A stretch of 64,000 nucleotides of DNA from VXRJ01 sp964636705 (GTDB lineage Bacteria; Acidobacteriota; Vicinamibacteria; Vicinamibacterales; UBA8438), in NCBI GenBank assembly GCA_964636705.1, contig CAZWUJ010000005.1, forward strand, positions 81,679 to 145,678, read 5' to 3'. Under the pieces are notes generated by a model. The model saw only the letters and a list, made by a program, of their open reading frames with translations, searched no databases and was not told the origin of the DNA. This document shows, in pieces, positions 26,621-35,689 of this stretch. A program made the position numbers and the translations under genes. The first letter of the stretch is position 1. Each line of letters starts with the position of its first letter.

Positions 26621-28714
26621 TCAGGGCTGTGTGTTCTCGACCTCCGCCAGCAGCGCCCGGTAGCGCGCATCCGCCTCCTCGATGCGGGGTTCGAGCAGGC
26701 GGCGCTGCGCCGGCCACATTTCAGAGAGCAGGCTGCGCGTCTCCCAGGGCTCGAGGTCGCGATTCGGATCCACCGTCTCGGTCAGCAGTTCCTGAAGCCG
26801 GGCGCGTTGGAGCGCGACCAGTTCGGGGACGCGATCGTCCTGGTAGAACGGACGGCCCTCCACGATCACGTAGATCGGGGCAGTGTGGGCCACCGTCATG
26901 TTGCGTTCTTCCTGCCGTTCGCCGAACGCCCGAACCGCCATCCACAGGCTCCGGTCGGCCGTCACCGTGGTCCGGAGGCTGACTCGGTCCTGGCCGTTCG
27001 CCGTCTCGGTCGCCACGACCTCGCCGTGCACGACCAGTTCCAGGCGGTCCAACCGGTCGAGATCCGGGTTGAGCGACGCCTCGGCGACCACTTCCACCGA
27101 AGCCCCCGGTTCGACGTGCAGCTCGTCGCCCAGCATCCCTCCGTTGGCGGTCACCTCGAGGAGCGGACCGTTCGTGACGTACAGCCGGCCCGCCCGGAAC
27201 GCCTCGAACCAGGCGTCGACGCTGAACGGGCCGTCGATCTTCGCGTAGCTGCGCACGACGCCCGGCAGATCCATGTAGGGGAAATCCGAACCGGCCGCCG
27301 GCAGCAGCTTGTAGCCGAGGTTGAGGAAACCGTACCAGAGGTCCGTCGGCAGCTGGCCCTGCTGCAGAATCTCGATGAAGTCGACGATCCCGAAGGGGAT
27401 GTCGAGGGCGATGCCGCGGCGTCCGTTGAACAGTTCCGCCTGGTGCGCGTAGCCGGACACGCCTCCCTGGCTGCGCGATTGCTCGAAGACCTGGTGGTAG
27501 AGGAAGTAGCTCTCGGGGCCGAGATGGAGCGGCTCCTGCAGGTTGTGGTGAATCGTATGGCCGCGGTGGACGGTTCGGGGGTCCTCCTGGCCCGAGACGA
27601 GGACGTGGCCGTCCTGCTCGAAGTGGCCCGCCGCGCCCCACGCCGGCTGTCCGAAGTGCGTCCCGGCTATGTTGCCCATCTGCAGGAGGTTGGCGACGTG
27701 CACGTTCTCCGCCGCCACCTGCGCCCAGGTGTTCTCGTCGCGGACCGTGTCGCGCTGGATGTGAATGTGGGCATCGCCGGAGTACCAGCCGCGCGCCGGT
27801 TGGTCGGCATAACGGTCCAGGGCCACCGGAACGCTGCTCGTCTCGCCGGGCAGTATCTCGACCTCCGCGTGATGGACGCGGTACTCGATGCCACGGGTCA
27901 CGACAAGCTCGTAGGTTCCGGCCGGCACCCGAGCTTCGTAGCCGCCGTTCACGTAGAACACCTGCCGGTGCGGCGACGGCCAGAACGTGCGGGGGGTAAT
28001 CCAGAGTCTCCGGACTTCGTCGGTGTAACGGTGCACGAGGATCGCGTCATCCGACGGGAGGGGCATCCGGCCGGTGGAGTCGTAGAGACCCACGCGGGCG
28101 GGAACGGGACTTCCGGACGCCGCGTCCGTGACCTCCAGACGGATCTGGCCGAATTCCCGCGGCGCCTCGGTCGTGCCGCTCCGGGCAATCTCGATGTCGC
28201 ATATGGCGAGACCCTCGCGGCTGCCGGCGGCGATATCGACTCCGCGGGTTCCCTGGCCCGCCATTCGGGCGCGGTCAAGAGTCAACGTGACGTTCTGCAC
28301 GGCTTCTCCAGCTTCCGGCTGAACCTCGATCGCGCCCCGGCTGTTGCCGCCGTTCTGATCCCAGACGACGGTGAAGGGTGTTGTGAGGTCCGGCGCGTAG
28401 CTCAGGGTCAGCGTGACCGGTTCGTCGATGTCGTAGGCGTAGGCGTCGTCGACATCAAAGCCGATCAGCCCTCCGACCACGCATTGCTGGTCGCCGATGG
28501 TCCGCGTCTCGACATCACTGCGATAGGCGCCGGGCCCCAGTTCCGAATAACTGAGTCCGTAGGTATGCGTGATGCGCGGCCGGACCCAGTCGACCTCAAC
28601 GACGTAGCGGGCCTCGCTCCCGTGGGCCTGCACGCCGGGGCTCGACGTCGTCAGCCACACCACCGCGGACCCGAGGATGCACAGGAACAGGAAACAACGA
28701 AACGCAGGCTTCAT
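26621..28714 (-). CDS. CehA/McbA-family metallohydrolase (paralogue 2)
   Basis: Exported protein of 697 residues that aligns end to end with the downstream paralogue. Shared blocks include AHGSEARYV, DVDDAYAYDIDEPVTLTLSY, VWDQNGG, GLYDSTGRMPLPS, WYSGDAHIHIQ with the HxH motif, and NGRRGIALDIPFGIVDFIE. The signal peptide is RCFLFLCILGSAVVWLT and GGAGG precedes the ATG at 28714. The family includes carbaryl hydrolases. Given its neighbour, a DMFase-like protein, an amide or carbamate substrate is a reasonable guess but not shown. Confidence 0.86.
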   Translation of the reverse strand: MKPAFRCFLFLCILGSAVVWLTTSSPGVQAHGSEARYVVEVDWVRPRITHTYGLSYSELGPGAYRSDVETRTIGDQQCVVGGLIGFDVDDAYAYDIDEPVTLTLSYAPDLTTPFTVVWDQNGGNSRGAIEVQPEAGEAVQNVTLTLDRARMAGQGTRGVDIAAGSREGLAICDIEIARSGTTEAPREFGQIRLEVTDAASGSPVPARVGLYDSTGRMPLPSDDAILVHRYTDEVRRLWITPRTFWPSPHRQVFYVNGGYEARVPAGTYELVVTRGIEYRVHHAEVEILPGETSSVPVALDRYADQPARGWYSGDAHIHIQRDTVRDENTWAQVAAENVHVANLLQMGNIAGTHFGQPAWGAAGHFEQDGHVLVSGQEDPRTVHRGHTIHHNLQEPLHLGPESYFLYHQVFEQSRSQGGVSGYAHQAELFNGRRGIALDIPFGIVDFIEILQQGQLPTDLWYGFLNLGYKLLPAAGSDFPYMDLPGVVRSYAKIDGPFSVDAWFEAFRAGRLYVTNGPLLEVTANGGMLGDELHVEPGASVEVVAEASLNPDLDRLDRLELVVHGEVVATETANGQDRVSLRTTVTADRSLWMAVRAFGERQEERNMTVAHTAPIYVIVEGRPFYQDDRVPELVALQRARLQELLTETVDPNRDLEPWETRSLLSEMWPAQRRLLEPRIEEADARYRALLAEVENTQP

Positions 28715-28847
28715 CTCCGCCTCCCTTCCGGTCGTGTCGCCGGTAGTTGGTCTCCGAAGCGCGCCGTTGCGTGTGGTTCGCCGGACGGCGAACCACACGC
28801 GTGCATTCTTGCAGAATCACACGTCCTGATCTAGCCCGACTGATCCC

Positions 28848-28871
28848 GCCCGACCATCGTTGCCTGCGGCT
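28848..28871 (+). repeat. Family C dispersed repeat, copy 2
   Basis: Differs from the 22797 copy at a single base (GTTGCC for GTCGCC). It lies in the 235-bp divergent region between the metallohydrolase and the DMFase-like gene, which otherwise holds only the DMFase-like ribosome site. Confidence 0.65.
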
Positions 28872-28949
28872 CCACGTGCTATCATCCGGCGACGGACACC
28901 GCCGCCTAGGCCCACCCGCCGACGGCGGCAGGCAGGAAAAGGAGGCGTC

Positions 28950-31310
28950 ATGGCCGCCACTTCGCTGCGCGCGTTCGTTGTCGTCGTCACGGCGCTGGTT
29001 CTTGCCATCCTGGCCACCGCCCCCACCGCTCAGACTCCCCGGCTAGGCTCCGCCGATATTCCGCAGTTGCTGCGTGATCGGGGCATCGTCGGCTACACGG
29101 ACCGCCTGAGCGTCCAGCCGGGCGAGACCATCCGGTTCATGGTGAGCAGCGTGGATCCGCGGTATGAAGCCGAGATCGTGCGCCTGATTCACGGCGACGC
29201 CAACCCGGCCGGACCCGGCATCAGGGAAACGGTGATCGACACGCCGGTGACCGGCGAGTACGACGGGCGGTGGCAGGAGCTGCCGTTCGGTTCGTACGTG
29301 CAGGTGCCGGACGATCCGGCGCTCCAGTTGACGGGCAGCTTCACGGTGACGGCGTGGATTGCGCCGACGACGCCGGGGGTGTCGTTCGGGGAGCCATCGG
29401 CGACCGGAGTGATCACCAAGTGGTCGGACGACGTGGCGGGCGGCTACGGGGTGTTCATCGACGAGGACGGGCGTCTGGCGCTTCGGCTCGGCGGCGAGGG
29501 CGGGGCGAGCGAGACGGTGCGGGCGGACGTTCCGTTGCGGGCGTGGCGTTCGGCGATTCCGGGGGCGGCGCGTCCGCGTCCGCACGGGGTGCCGACGGTC
29601 TGGTACTTCGTGGCGGCGAGCTACGACGCGGAAAGCGGCCGGGTGGTGTTCGTGCAACGTCCCCAGACGCTGTTTCCCGGCGACCCGACGGGGAGCACGG
29701 TGGAGCGGACGACGTCGGTGCGGGGGCTGGCGACGAACGACCTCCCGCTGCTGATGGCGGCGCACTGGAGCGGCAGCGGCGAGGCGCGGGAGGCGTCGGG
29801 CCACTACAACGGCAAGATCGACAACCCGCGGATCTACGACCGTGCGCTGGGGGCGGCGGACATCGACGCCATCGAGCAGGGTGGGGGCCCCGGCGATGCG
29901 CTGGCGGACTGGGACTTTGCGGCGGACATCGAGACGCAGGCGGTGAGCGACCGCTCGTCGCGGGGACTGCACGGCGAGGCGGTCAACGCGCCCACCCGCG
30001 CGGTGACGGGCCACACGTGGGACGCGACGGAGATGGACTACAAGCAGGCGCGCGACCAGTACGGCGCGATCTACTTCCACGACGACGACCTCGTGGACGC
30101 GGGCTGGGACGTCGGGTTCGAGCTGCAGGTTCCGGACGACCTGGCGAGCGGCATCTACGCGGCGCGCCTGCGGGCGTCGGACTACGAGGACTACGTGCCG
30201 TTCTATGTCCGGCCGCGCCGCGGCACGGCCACGGCGGACATCGCGTTCCTCGTGCCCACGTTCAGCTATCTGGCCTACGGCAGCATGGCGGACGGCCTGA
30301 GCCCCCTGAGCCTCTATTCCACCCACAATGACGGGAGCGGCATCACCTACTCGTCGGTGCTCCGGCCGATCACCAACATGCGGCCGAAGATCACCACCCG
30401 CAACCCGTGGCAGTTCATGGCGGACACGCACATCGTCGACTGGTTCGACGCCAGGGGCTTCGACGTCGACATCATCACCGACCACGACCTGCACCTGGAG
30501 GGCGCGGAGGTGCTCGAGCCGTACAACGTCATCCTGACCGGGACGCATCCCGAGTACACGTCGACGGAAATGCTCGACGGCCTGCAGGACTACCTGACCG
30601 GGGGCGGGCGCCTGATGTACATGGGCGGCAACGGGTTCTACTGGATCACGAGCCTCGATCCCACGGGGCGCTACGTCGAAGTCCGTCGCGGACACGGCAC
30701 CGAGGCCTGGCAGGGCGCGGCGGGCGAGCACTACCACGCCACGACGGGGGAGTTCGGCGGCCTCTGGCGGTTCCGGGGCCGGGCGCCGCAGAAGCTGGTG
30801 GGCGTCGGATTTACGGCGCAGGGCTTCGACCGCAACTCGCCGTTCCGGCGGATGCCGGGCAGCAACGATCCACGCGCCGCGTTCATCTTCGAGGGTCTCG
30901 ACCCCGAGGCCCTGATCGGCGAGCATCCGTCGCTGGTTCTGGAGGTAGGCGCCGCCGGGTCAGAGCTCGACCGGGTCGACTATGCGCTGGGCTCGCCCGC
31001 CCACACGCTGGTCCTGGCCCGCTCGTTCGGTCACTCGGACGCGTACCAGCATGTCGTCGAGGAGGTCAACACGTCGGACTCGCGCCAGGGGGGCACCGAG
31101 AATGTCCTCGTCTACGCGGACATGACGTACCTGGAATACCCGAACGGCGGCGCCGCGTTCTCGACCAGCTCGATCGCCTGGAGCGGGAGCCTCTCCTACA
31201 ACGACTACGACAACGACGTGTCGCGGATCACGGAGAACGTACTGCGGCGGTTTGCTTCCGACGAACCGATTCCCTGGCCGCAGGCCGTGGACTCGGATCC
31301 GAGTCCCTGA
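28950..31310 (+). CDS. N,N-dimethylformamidase large-subunit-like protein with LamG domain
   Basis: Exported protein of 786 residues. After a signal peptide (RAFVVVVTALVLAILATAPT) a concanavalin A/LamG-like jelly roll follows (SFTVTAWIAPTTPGVSF, VWYFVAASYDAESGRVVFV). The C-terminal half resembles the catalytic part of dimethylformamidase large subunits: VPFYVRPRRGTATADIAFLV, TFSYLAYGSM, WFDARGFDVDIITDHDLH, VILTGTHPEYTSTEM and GGRLMYMGGNGFYWI. Known DMFase is a mononuclear-iron amidohydrolase in the cytoplasm, so an exported homologue may act on other amides. The ATG at 28950 has AAAAGGAGG before it. A TonB-dependent receptor follows. Confidence 0.8.
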   Translation: MAATSLRAFVVVVTALVLAILATAPTAQTPRLGSADIPQLLRDRGIVGYTDRLSVQPGETIRFMVSSVDPRYEAEIVRLIHGDANPAGPGIRETVIDTPVTGEYDGRWQELPFGSYVQVPDDPALQLTGSFTVTAWIAPTTPGVSFGEPSATGVITKWSDDVAGGYGVFIDEDGRLALRLGGEGGASETVRADVPLRAWRSAIPGAARPRPHGVPTVWYFVAASYDAESGRVVFVQRPQTLFPGDPTGSTVERTTSVRGLATNDLPLLMAAHWSGSGEAREASGHYNGKIDNPRIYDRALGAADIDAIEQGGGPGDALADWDFAADIETQAVSDRSSRGLHGEAVNAPTRAVTGHTWDATEMDYKQARDQYGAIYFHDDDLVDAGWDVGFELQVPDDLASGIYAARLRASDYEDYVPFYVRPRRGTATADIAFLVPTFSYLAYGSMADGLSPLSLYSTHNDGSGITYSSVLRPITNMRPKITTRNPWQFMADTHIVDWFDARGFDVDIITDHDLHLEGAEVLEPYNVILTGTHPEYTSTEMLDGLQDYLTGGGRLMYMGGNGFYWITSLDPTGRYVEVRRGHGTEAWQGAAGEHYHATTGEFGGLWRFRGRAPQKLVGVGFTAQGFDRNSPFRRMPGSNDPRAAFIFEGLDPEALIGEHPSLVLEVGAAGSELDRVDYALGSPAHTLVLARSFGHSDAYQHVVEEVNTSDSRQGGTENVLVYADMTYLEYPNGGAAFSTSSIAWSGSLSYNDYDNDVSRITENVLRRFASDEPIPWPQAVDSDPSP

Positions 31311-31396
31311 CTACTTGAAATAGAAATCGGTCGGAGCATCGTAGGCACATCGGGTTCGCATCGTCGGCGTTCGGGTTCTTTCACAAGGAGGCACGC

Positions 31397-34210
31397 ATGT
31401 TGCAGCGTACTTGCGCGGCGTTCGTGCTCGTGTGGATGTCCCTCGCGACGGGCGTCTACGCGCAGCAAGCCACCATCGTCGGAACCGTGGACGACGAGTC
31501 CGGGCTCGTCCTCCCTGGCGTAGCCGTCACGGCCGTCAACCCTTCGACGGGGTTGACCCTGGTCGCAGTCACCGATGGAACCGGGCAGTATCGCGTCCAG
31601 TCGGTACCGCCGGGAACCTACAACCTCACGGCGCAGTTGCCGGGCTTCGCCACCGTCGTGCTCACCGACGTCGAGTTGCTCGTCGGGCAGAACGCGACTC
31701 TCGACTTCACGATGGGCCTGGACACGGTCCAGGAGACGATCACGGTCACCGGTGAAGCGCCGCTGATCGACCTTCAGCAGGCCGAGGTGGCCGGCAACGT
31801 CGACCGCCGCCAGATGGACATGATCCCGATCAGCGGGCGGAACTGGATGGAGTTGACGATGCTCGTGAAGGGCGTCACCAACAACACCGTCGGCAACACG
31901 CCCGGCATCGACCAGTTGTCCCGGTTCCAGCTCAACCTCGATGGCCAGGAGATCACCCAGCAGACCTCGGTCACCAGTTTCGGGCAGCCCGGGATGAGCC
32001 GCGACGCCATCGCGGAGTACGAGGTGATCACGGACATGTTCGACGTGACCCAGGGGCGGTCGGCCGGGCTCCAGGTCAACGCGATCACGAAGTCGGGGAC
32101 GAACGACGTGAGCGGCACGTTCTACGGCTACTTCCGCGACGACCAGTTCAACGCCGCGGACCCGTTCACGGGCGACGTGCTGCCCTACAAGAACCAGCAG
32201 CTCGGCGGCACCATCGGCGGGCCGCTCGTCCAGGACAGGGCGCACTACTTCTTCTCGTACGAGCGGGAGCGCGAGCCGGGGACGACGGTGGTTTCGCCGA
32301 ACGCGCTGGCGGGCCAGATCATGAGCTTTTCCACGCCAATCGAACGTGACTCGCTGATGGGCCGCACCGACTTCCAGTTGTCGAGTCGGAATCGGTTGAG
32401 CGTCCGGGCGAACTACTACCGGCAGAACCGGCCGAACGATCTCTTCGGCTCCACGTCGAGCCACCCCAGCCGCATGTCCAAGCGGCCGACGTGGTCGGCG
32501 TTCGGACAAGCCAACTGGACCCACGTCACCGACGGCAACCTGCTGCATGAGATCAAGATCGGTTACTACCAGTTCTGGTGGGTGTGGGAACCGGTCGTCC
32601 CGACCCCCGAGTACCGGTTCCCCGGTCTGACGGTCGGCGCGCCGTGGAACTACTACGAGGAGATTCGTCACGGCAAGTCGCCGTTCCGCTATGACCTGAA
32701 CGGGGTCAGCGGCAGCCATGCCTGGAAGATCGGGGTGGAGTACCTGCACGGGCGTGACTGGGGCGAGTGGCGGGCCCGCGAGCGCGGCCAGTACTTCTTC
32801 ACGGAGTTGCCGCACGACATCGCGGACCGCGTCCCACTCAGTGCCTGGAATCAGCCCGAGCTCTGGGACTTCAGCGGTCTCGACTCGATCGTCGAGCGAT
32901 TCGACCGGACGTTTGCCGAGGACTACTTCTACGACGTGCCGCGGCCGATGTTCGCGACCTGGATTGGCGACACCTGGCAGGTCACCAACCGGCTGACGCT
33001 CAACTACGGCGTGCGCTACGACCTGGCGTGGGGCGACCTCGCGCCACCTGGAGTCGAGGAGACCGAACTGGTCATCGACAACGGGCTGTTCACCGAGAAC
33101 GTCGGTTACCGCAACAACATCCGCGATCGCAACAACATCGCGCCGCGGATCAGCGCCGCGTACGATCCGACCGGCGAGGGCAACCTCGTCATCCGTGGCG
33201 GCACCGGCCTCTTCTACGCCACCGTCGGTGGAAACCCGGCGTTCGATCAGCAGCTCTGGAACGCACAGAAGGTCATCTTCAACTCGTATCCGAACGACGG
33301 GCTGCCCGGGTTCATCGATGATCCACAGCGCGGCGCCACGTTCGATGACATCGTCTCCGGTCGGGTTCCGCTGGCGCCGCAGAGCGTCAACGTGATCGCG
33401 CATGATGCCCAGATGCCGTACGTCTGGCAGTCGAACGTCGGCTTCCAGGTGCAGCTCAACGAGGTCATGGCGTTCGATTCGGATCTGATCTACAACCGCG
33501 GCCGCTTCGAAGAGACCCAGAGCGACCCGAACGTCTTCTACGATGCCGCGACCGGATTCAACCTGCCTCCGGCGCGGTTCGGACGGCCGCGGCCCGACTT
33601 CGGCCCGATCCGGCTGATCTCCACGCGCGGCAAGTCGGACTATATGGCGCTCGCGAACTCGTTCACCCGGCGCTACCGGGACAACTTCCAGTTGGGGCTC
33701 ACCTATACGGTGATGTTCTTCAAGCACGACACCGACCTCGGCAGCTCGGGGTACGGCTCGTCGCTGCAGAACCACTTCGATGTGGACGACAACTGGGGAC
33801 GGGCGAACGACTTCCAGAAGCACACGTTGCGCGTGAATGGGATCGTGACGCTGCCGTATGACATCTCGATCGCCGGGTTCTACCGGTTCGGTTCCGGCGA
33901 GTACACCTCGGCGAGTTCCGGCTACCGGCCGACCGGGATTGGCAACCGCGTTCGGGCAGACTACAGCCTGATTCCGCGGAACGAGTTCGCGCTGGATCCG
34001 TTCCAGTCGTTCGACGTGCGGGTCACGAAGGACATCGTGCTACCGAACGACGTTCGGATCAGCGGCGTCTTCGAGATCTTCAACACGTTCAACTACGCGT
34101 TCTACGACTACAACACGCTGGAGCGGTCGAGCCGGTTCGGCGATCGCCGCGCGTCGGGACGGGAGCATCAGCCGCGGACGCTGCAGTTGGCGTTCCGCGT
34201 CGCGTTCTGA
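31397..34210 (+). CDS. TonB-dependent receptor with carboxypeptidase-regulatory-like N-terminal domain
   Basis: Outer-membrane active transporter of 937 residues, Oar-like. A signal peptide ends at YAQQA, then a CarboxypepD_reg domain (TIVGTVDDESGLVLPGVAV to LPGFATVVLTDVEL), a plug (ETITVTGEAPLIDLQQAEV, LDGQEITQQTSVTSFGQP, GTNDVSGTFYGYFRDD) and a large barrel ending LQLAFRVAF with the terminal Phe. AAGGAGG precedes the ATG. This receptor type is greatly expanded in Acidobacteriota. Its position after the DMFase-like gene (86 bp) suggests uptake of a related substrate. A 13-bp hairpin follows the stop. Confidence 0.92.
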   Translation: MLQRTCAAFVLVWMSLATGVYAQQATIVGTVDDESGLVLPGVAVTAVNPSTGLTLVAVTDGTGQYRVQSVPPGTYNLTAQLPGFATVVLTDVELLVGQNATLDFTMGLDTVQETITVTGEAPLIDLQQAEVAGNVDRRQMDMIPISGRNWMELTMLVKGVTNNTVGNTPGIDQLSRFQLNLDGQEITQQTSVTSFGQPGMSRDAIAEYEVITDMFDVTQGRSAGLQVNAITKSGTNDVSGTFYGYFRDDQFNAADPFTGDVLPYKNQQLGGTIGGPLVQDRAHYFFSYEREREPGTTVVSPNALAGQIMSFSTPIERDSLMGRTDFQLSSRNRLSVRANYYRQNRPNDLFGSTSSHPSRMSKRPTWSAFGQANWTHVTDGNLLHEIKIGYYQFWWVWEPVVPTPEYRFPGLTVGAPWNYYEEIRHGKSPFRYDLNGVSGSHAWKIGVEYLHGRDWGEWRARERGQYFFTELPHDIADRVPLSAWNQPELWDFSGLDSIVERFDRTFAEDYFYDVPRPMFATWIGDTWQVTNRLTLNYGVRYDLAWGDLAPPGVEETELVIDNGLFTENVGYRNNIRDRNNIAPRISAAYDPTGEGNLVIRGGTGLFYATVGGNPAFDQQLWNAQKVIFNSYPNDGLPGFIDDPQRGATFDDIVSGRVPLAPQSVNVIAHDAQMPYVWQSNVGFQVQLNEVMAFDSDLIYNRGRFEETQSDPNVFYDAATGFNLPPARFGRPRPDFGPIRLISTRGKSDYMALANSFTRRYRDNFQLGLTYTVMFFKHDTDLGSSGYGSSLQNHFDVDDNWGRANDFQKHTLRVNGIVTLPYDISIAGFYRFGSGEYTSASSGYRPTGIGNRVRADYSLIPRNEFALDPFQSFDVRVTKDIVLPNDVRISGVFEIFNTFNYAFYDYNTLERSSRFGDRRASGREHQPRTLQLAFRVAF

Positions 34211-34236
34211 TCGGAAGATCGGATCGACAGTCACGG

Positions 34237-34266
34237 GGGACGACCGCGGGTTGCCGCGGTCGTCCC
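34237..34266 (+). terminator. Strong hairpin after the TonB-dependent receptor gene
   Basis: GGGACGACCGCGG and CCGCGGTCGTCCC form a perfect 13-bp stem around a GTTG loop, starting 27 nt after the stop codon. No U-run follows, so it is a terminator-like or 3'-protecting hairpin. Confidence 0.6.
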
Positions 34267-34284
34267 GCATCGCGTCCACCCGCC

Positions 34285-35538
34285 TTACGGATGTCCGTAG
34301 AGGCGGCTCGCCCGACCATCGTTGCCCGGGGCTCCGAGCGGAGCGCCGCGAAGAAAATCGGTCAACGGCTGGTGCCGGACCCCGTTGAAGTCGGCCGGTT
34401 GATGCGGATCGAGCGAGAGCAGCACCCTCGGATACGCGTCACGGACGGCAGCGAGGGCGGCAAGCTCGCGGGCTATCGTAGTCGGCGACGCCAGCAGGTA
34501 GGCCACCTGCACGTAGCGCCGCCCGGACCGGTCTTCCGCGACGAAGTCGATCTCGTGCGCTCCTGCAACGCCCACAGTCACTGTGTAGCCACGGCGGCAC
34601 AGCTCCAGAAACACCAGATTCTCGAGGACGCCACCGATGTCACTCTGACGGTAGCCGACGATTCCGTCACGCAGCCCCACATCGCCCAGGTAGTACTTGT
34701 GATTGACCTGGAGCAGCTTCCGACCGCGAAGATCGAAGCGGGGGACGGCGGCCAGGAGGAACGCATCGCCCAGGTGGGCCAGATAGTTGAGCACGGTGTC
34801 CACCGCTGCCGTTCGGCGCTGGCTCTTCATGAAATCGGCAATGCGCTTGGCCGACACCGGGCTGCCCACGCTGTCGACGGCAAAGCGCGTGATGGCTTCG
34901 AACAGCGCGACGTCGCGGATCCGGTGCCGCCGGATCACGTCCCGGATGGCGATCGTGTTCACCATGTCTCCCAGCATCTGATCGACTACCGGGTCGCTCA
35001 GGTCGGTGTGGAGCAGGCCTGGCAGACCCCCGATGCGCAGGTAGAGGCGGAACAGGCCCGCGTCATCGAGTGACGCGTCGGCGCGTTGCCGGTACAGGTC
35101 GCCGAACTCGCGCAGCGTGAGCGGAAACACCTGCAGGGCGACATAGCGGCCGGCGATCAGGGTCGCGAGTTCCGCAGACAGCAACGTGGCGTTGGAGCCG
35201 GAGATCACTACCTGCGTCTGTTGTTCTCCGTTGAGGGAGGCAACCGCGCGTTCCCAGCCGTCAATCTGCTGCACCTCGTCGACGATCACGACGCGTGGCT
35301 CGTCCCGTCGCGTGGCCGAGTTCACCACATCGACCAGATTGCGGGCCGTGCGCACGTCTTCGAAGTCCAAAGATTCCTTATCGATGTAGACGACCTGTCG
35401 TTCCGCACGCAGAGAGTCTGAGAACTGCCGCAGGAGCACGCTCTTGCCGGCCCGCCGAATGCCCGTGACGGCGGTAATCACGGGTGCGTCGAGGAATTGC
35501 CGAAGCCGGTCGAGATAGTGGTGCCGCCGGATCTCCAT
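34285..35538 (-). CDS. AAA ATPase with C-terminal DUF4143-type domain
   Basis: A 417-residue ATPase. Walker A is at 26-33 (GIRRAGKS) within VITAVTGIRRAGKSVLLRQF, Walker B is RVVIVDEVQQIDGWE, and an arginine-finger-like SGSNATLLS segment follows. The C-terminal half (FRLYLRIGGLPGLLH, LENLVFLELCRRGY, HEIDFVAEDRSGRRYVQVAYLLA) has the DUF4143 pattern, which carries a nuclease-like ExD...Q core. The function of this common family is unresolved. The last residues (GAPGNDGRASRL) are encoded by a family C repeat, so the C-terminus was probably altered by repeat insertion. Confidence 0.85.
   Translation of the reverse strand: MEIRRHHYLDRLRQFLDAPVITAVTGIRRAGKSVLLRQFSDSLRAERQVVYIDKESLDFEDVRTARNLVDVVNSATRRDEPRVVIVDEVQQIDGWERAVASLNGEQQTQVVISGSNATLLSAELATLIAGRYVALQVFPLTLREFGDLYRQRADASLDDAGLFRLYLRIGGLPGLLHTDLSDPVVDQMLGDMVNTIAIRDVIRRHRIRDVALFEAITRFAVDSVGSPVSAKRIADFMKSQRRTAAVDTVLNYLAHLGDAFLLAAVPRFDLRGRKLLQVNHKYYLGDVGLRDGIVGYRQSDIGGVLENLVFLELCRRGYTVTVGVAGAHEIDFVAEDRSGRRYVQVAYLLASPTTIARELAALAAVRDAYPRVLLSLDPHQPADFNGVRHQPLTDFLRGAPLGAPGNDGRASRLYGHP
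34310..34333 (+). repeat. Family C dispersed repeat, copy 3
   Basis: GCCCGACCATCGTTGCC matches the copy at 28848, then diverges (CGGGGCT for TGCGGCT). It lies within the final codons of the AAA ATPase gene on the opposite strand. Confidence 0.55.
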
Positions 35539-35548
35539 GTGTATTTCT

Positions 35549-35578
35549 ATTGTATTCTAACAAAGGATATAGAATGTA
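35549..35578 (-). promoter_or_regulatory. AT-rich promoter with inverted repeat upstream of the AAA ATPase
   Basis: On the minus strand TACATT (-35-like, 35573-35578) and TACAAT (-10-like, 35549-35554) are 18 nt apart. The inverted repeat ATTCTA-N10-TAGAAT (35554-35575) overlaps them and could be an operator. The stretch is far more AT-rich than the surrounding sequence. Confidence 0.35.
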
Positions 35579-35689
35579 CATAGTTTCGTCCACAGCAAAA
35601 GAAAGTTCCCCCCTGCGGACCGCTGGCGCGGGCCTCTGCGTCAAGGATTCCTGGCGATAGGAAGCGCGCTCATTCCCTGGGAGGTCACG

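Noticed and set aside
26351..28834. 827-codon open frame antisense to the two metallohydrolases
   Set aside because: It runs across both genes and the gap between them, with no motif, and mirrors their codon bias.
31205..33823. 872-codon open frame antisense to the TonB-dependent receptor
   Set aside because: The receptor frame has domains, a signal peptide and a ribosome site. The antisense frame is Arg/Val/Asp-rich without motifs, a usual by-product of GC-rich third positions.
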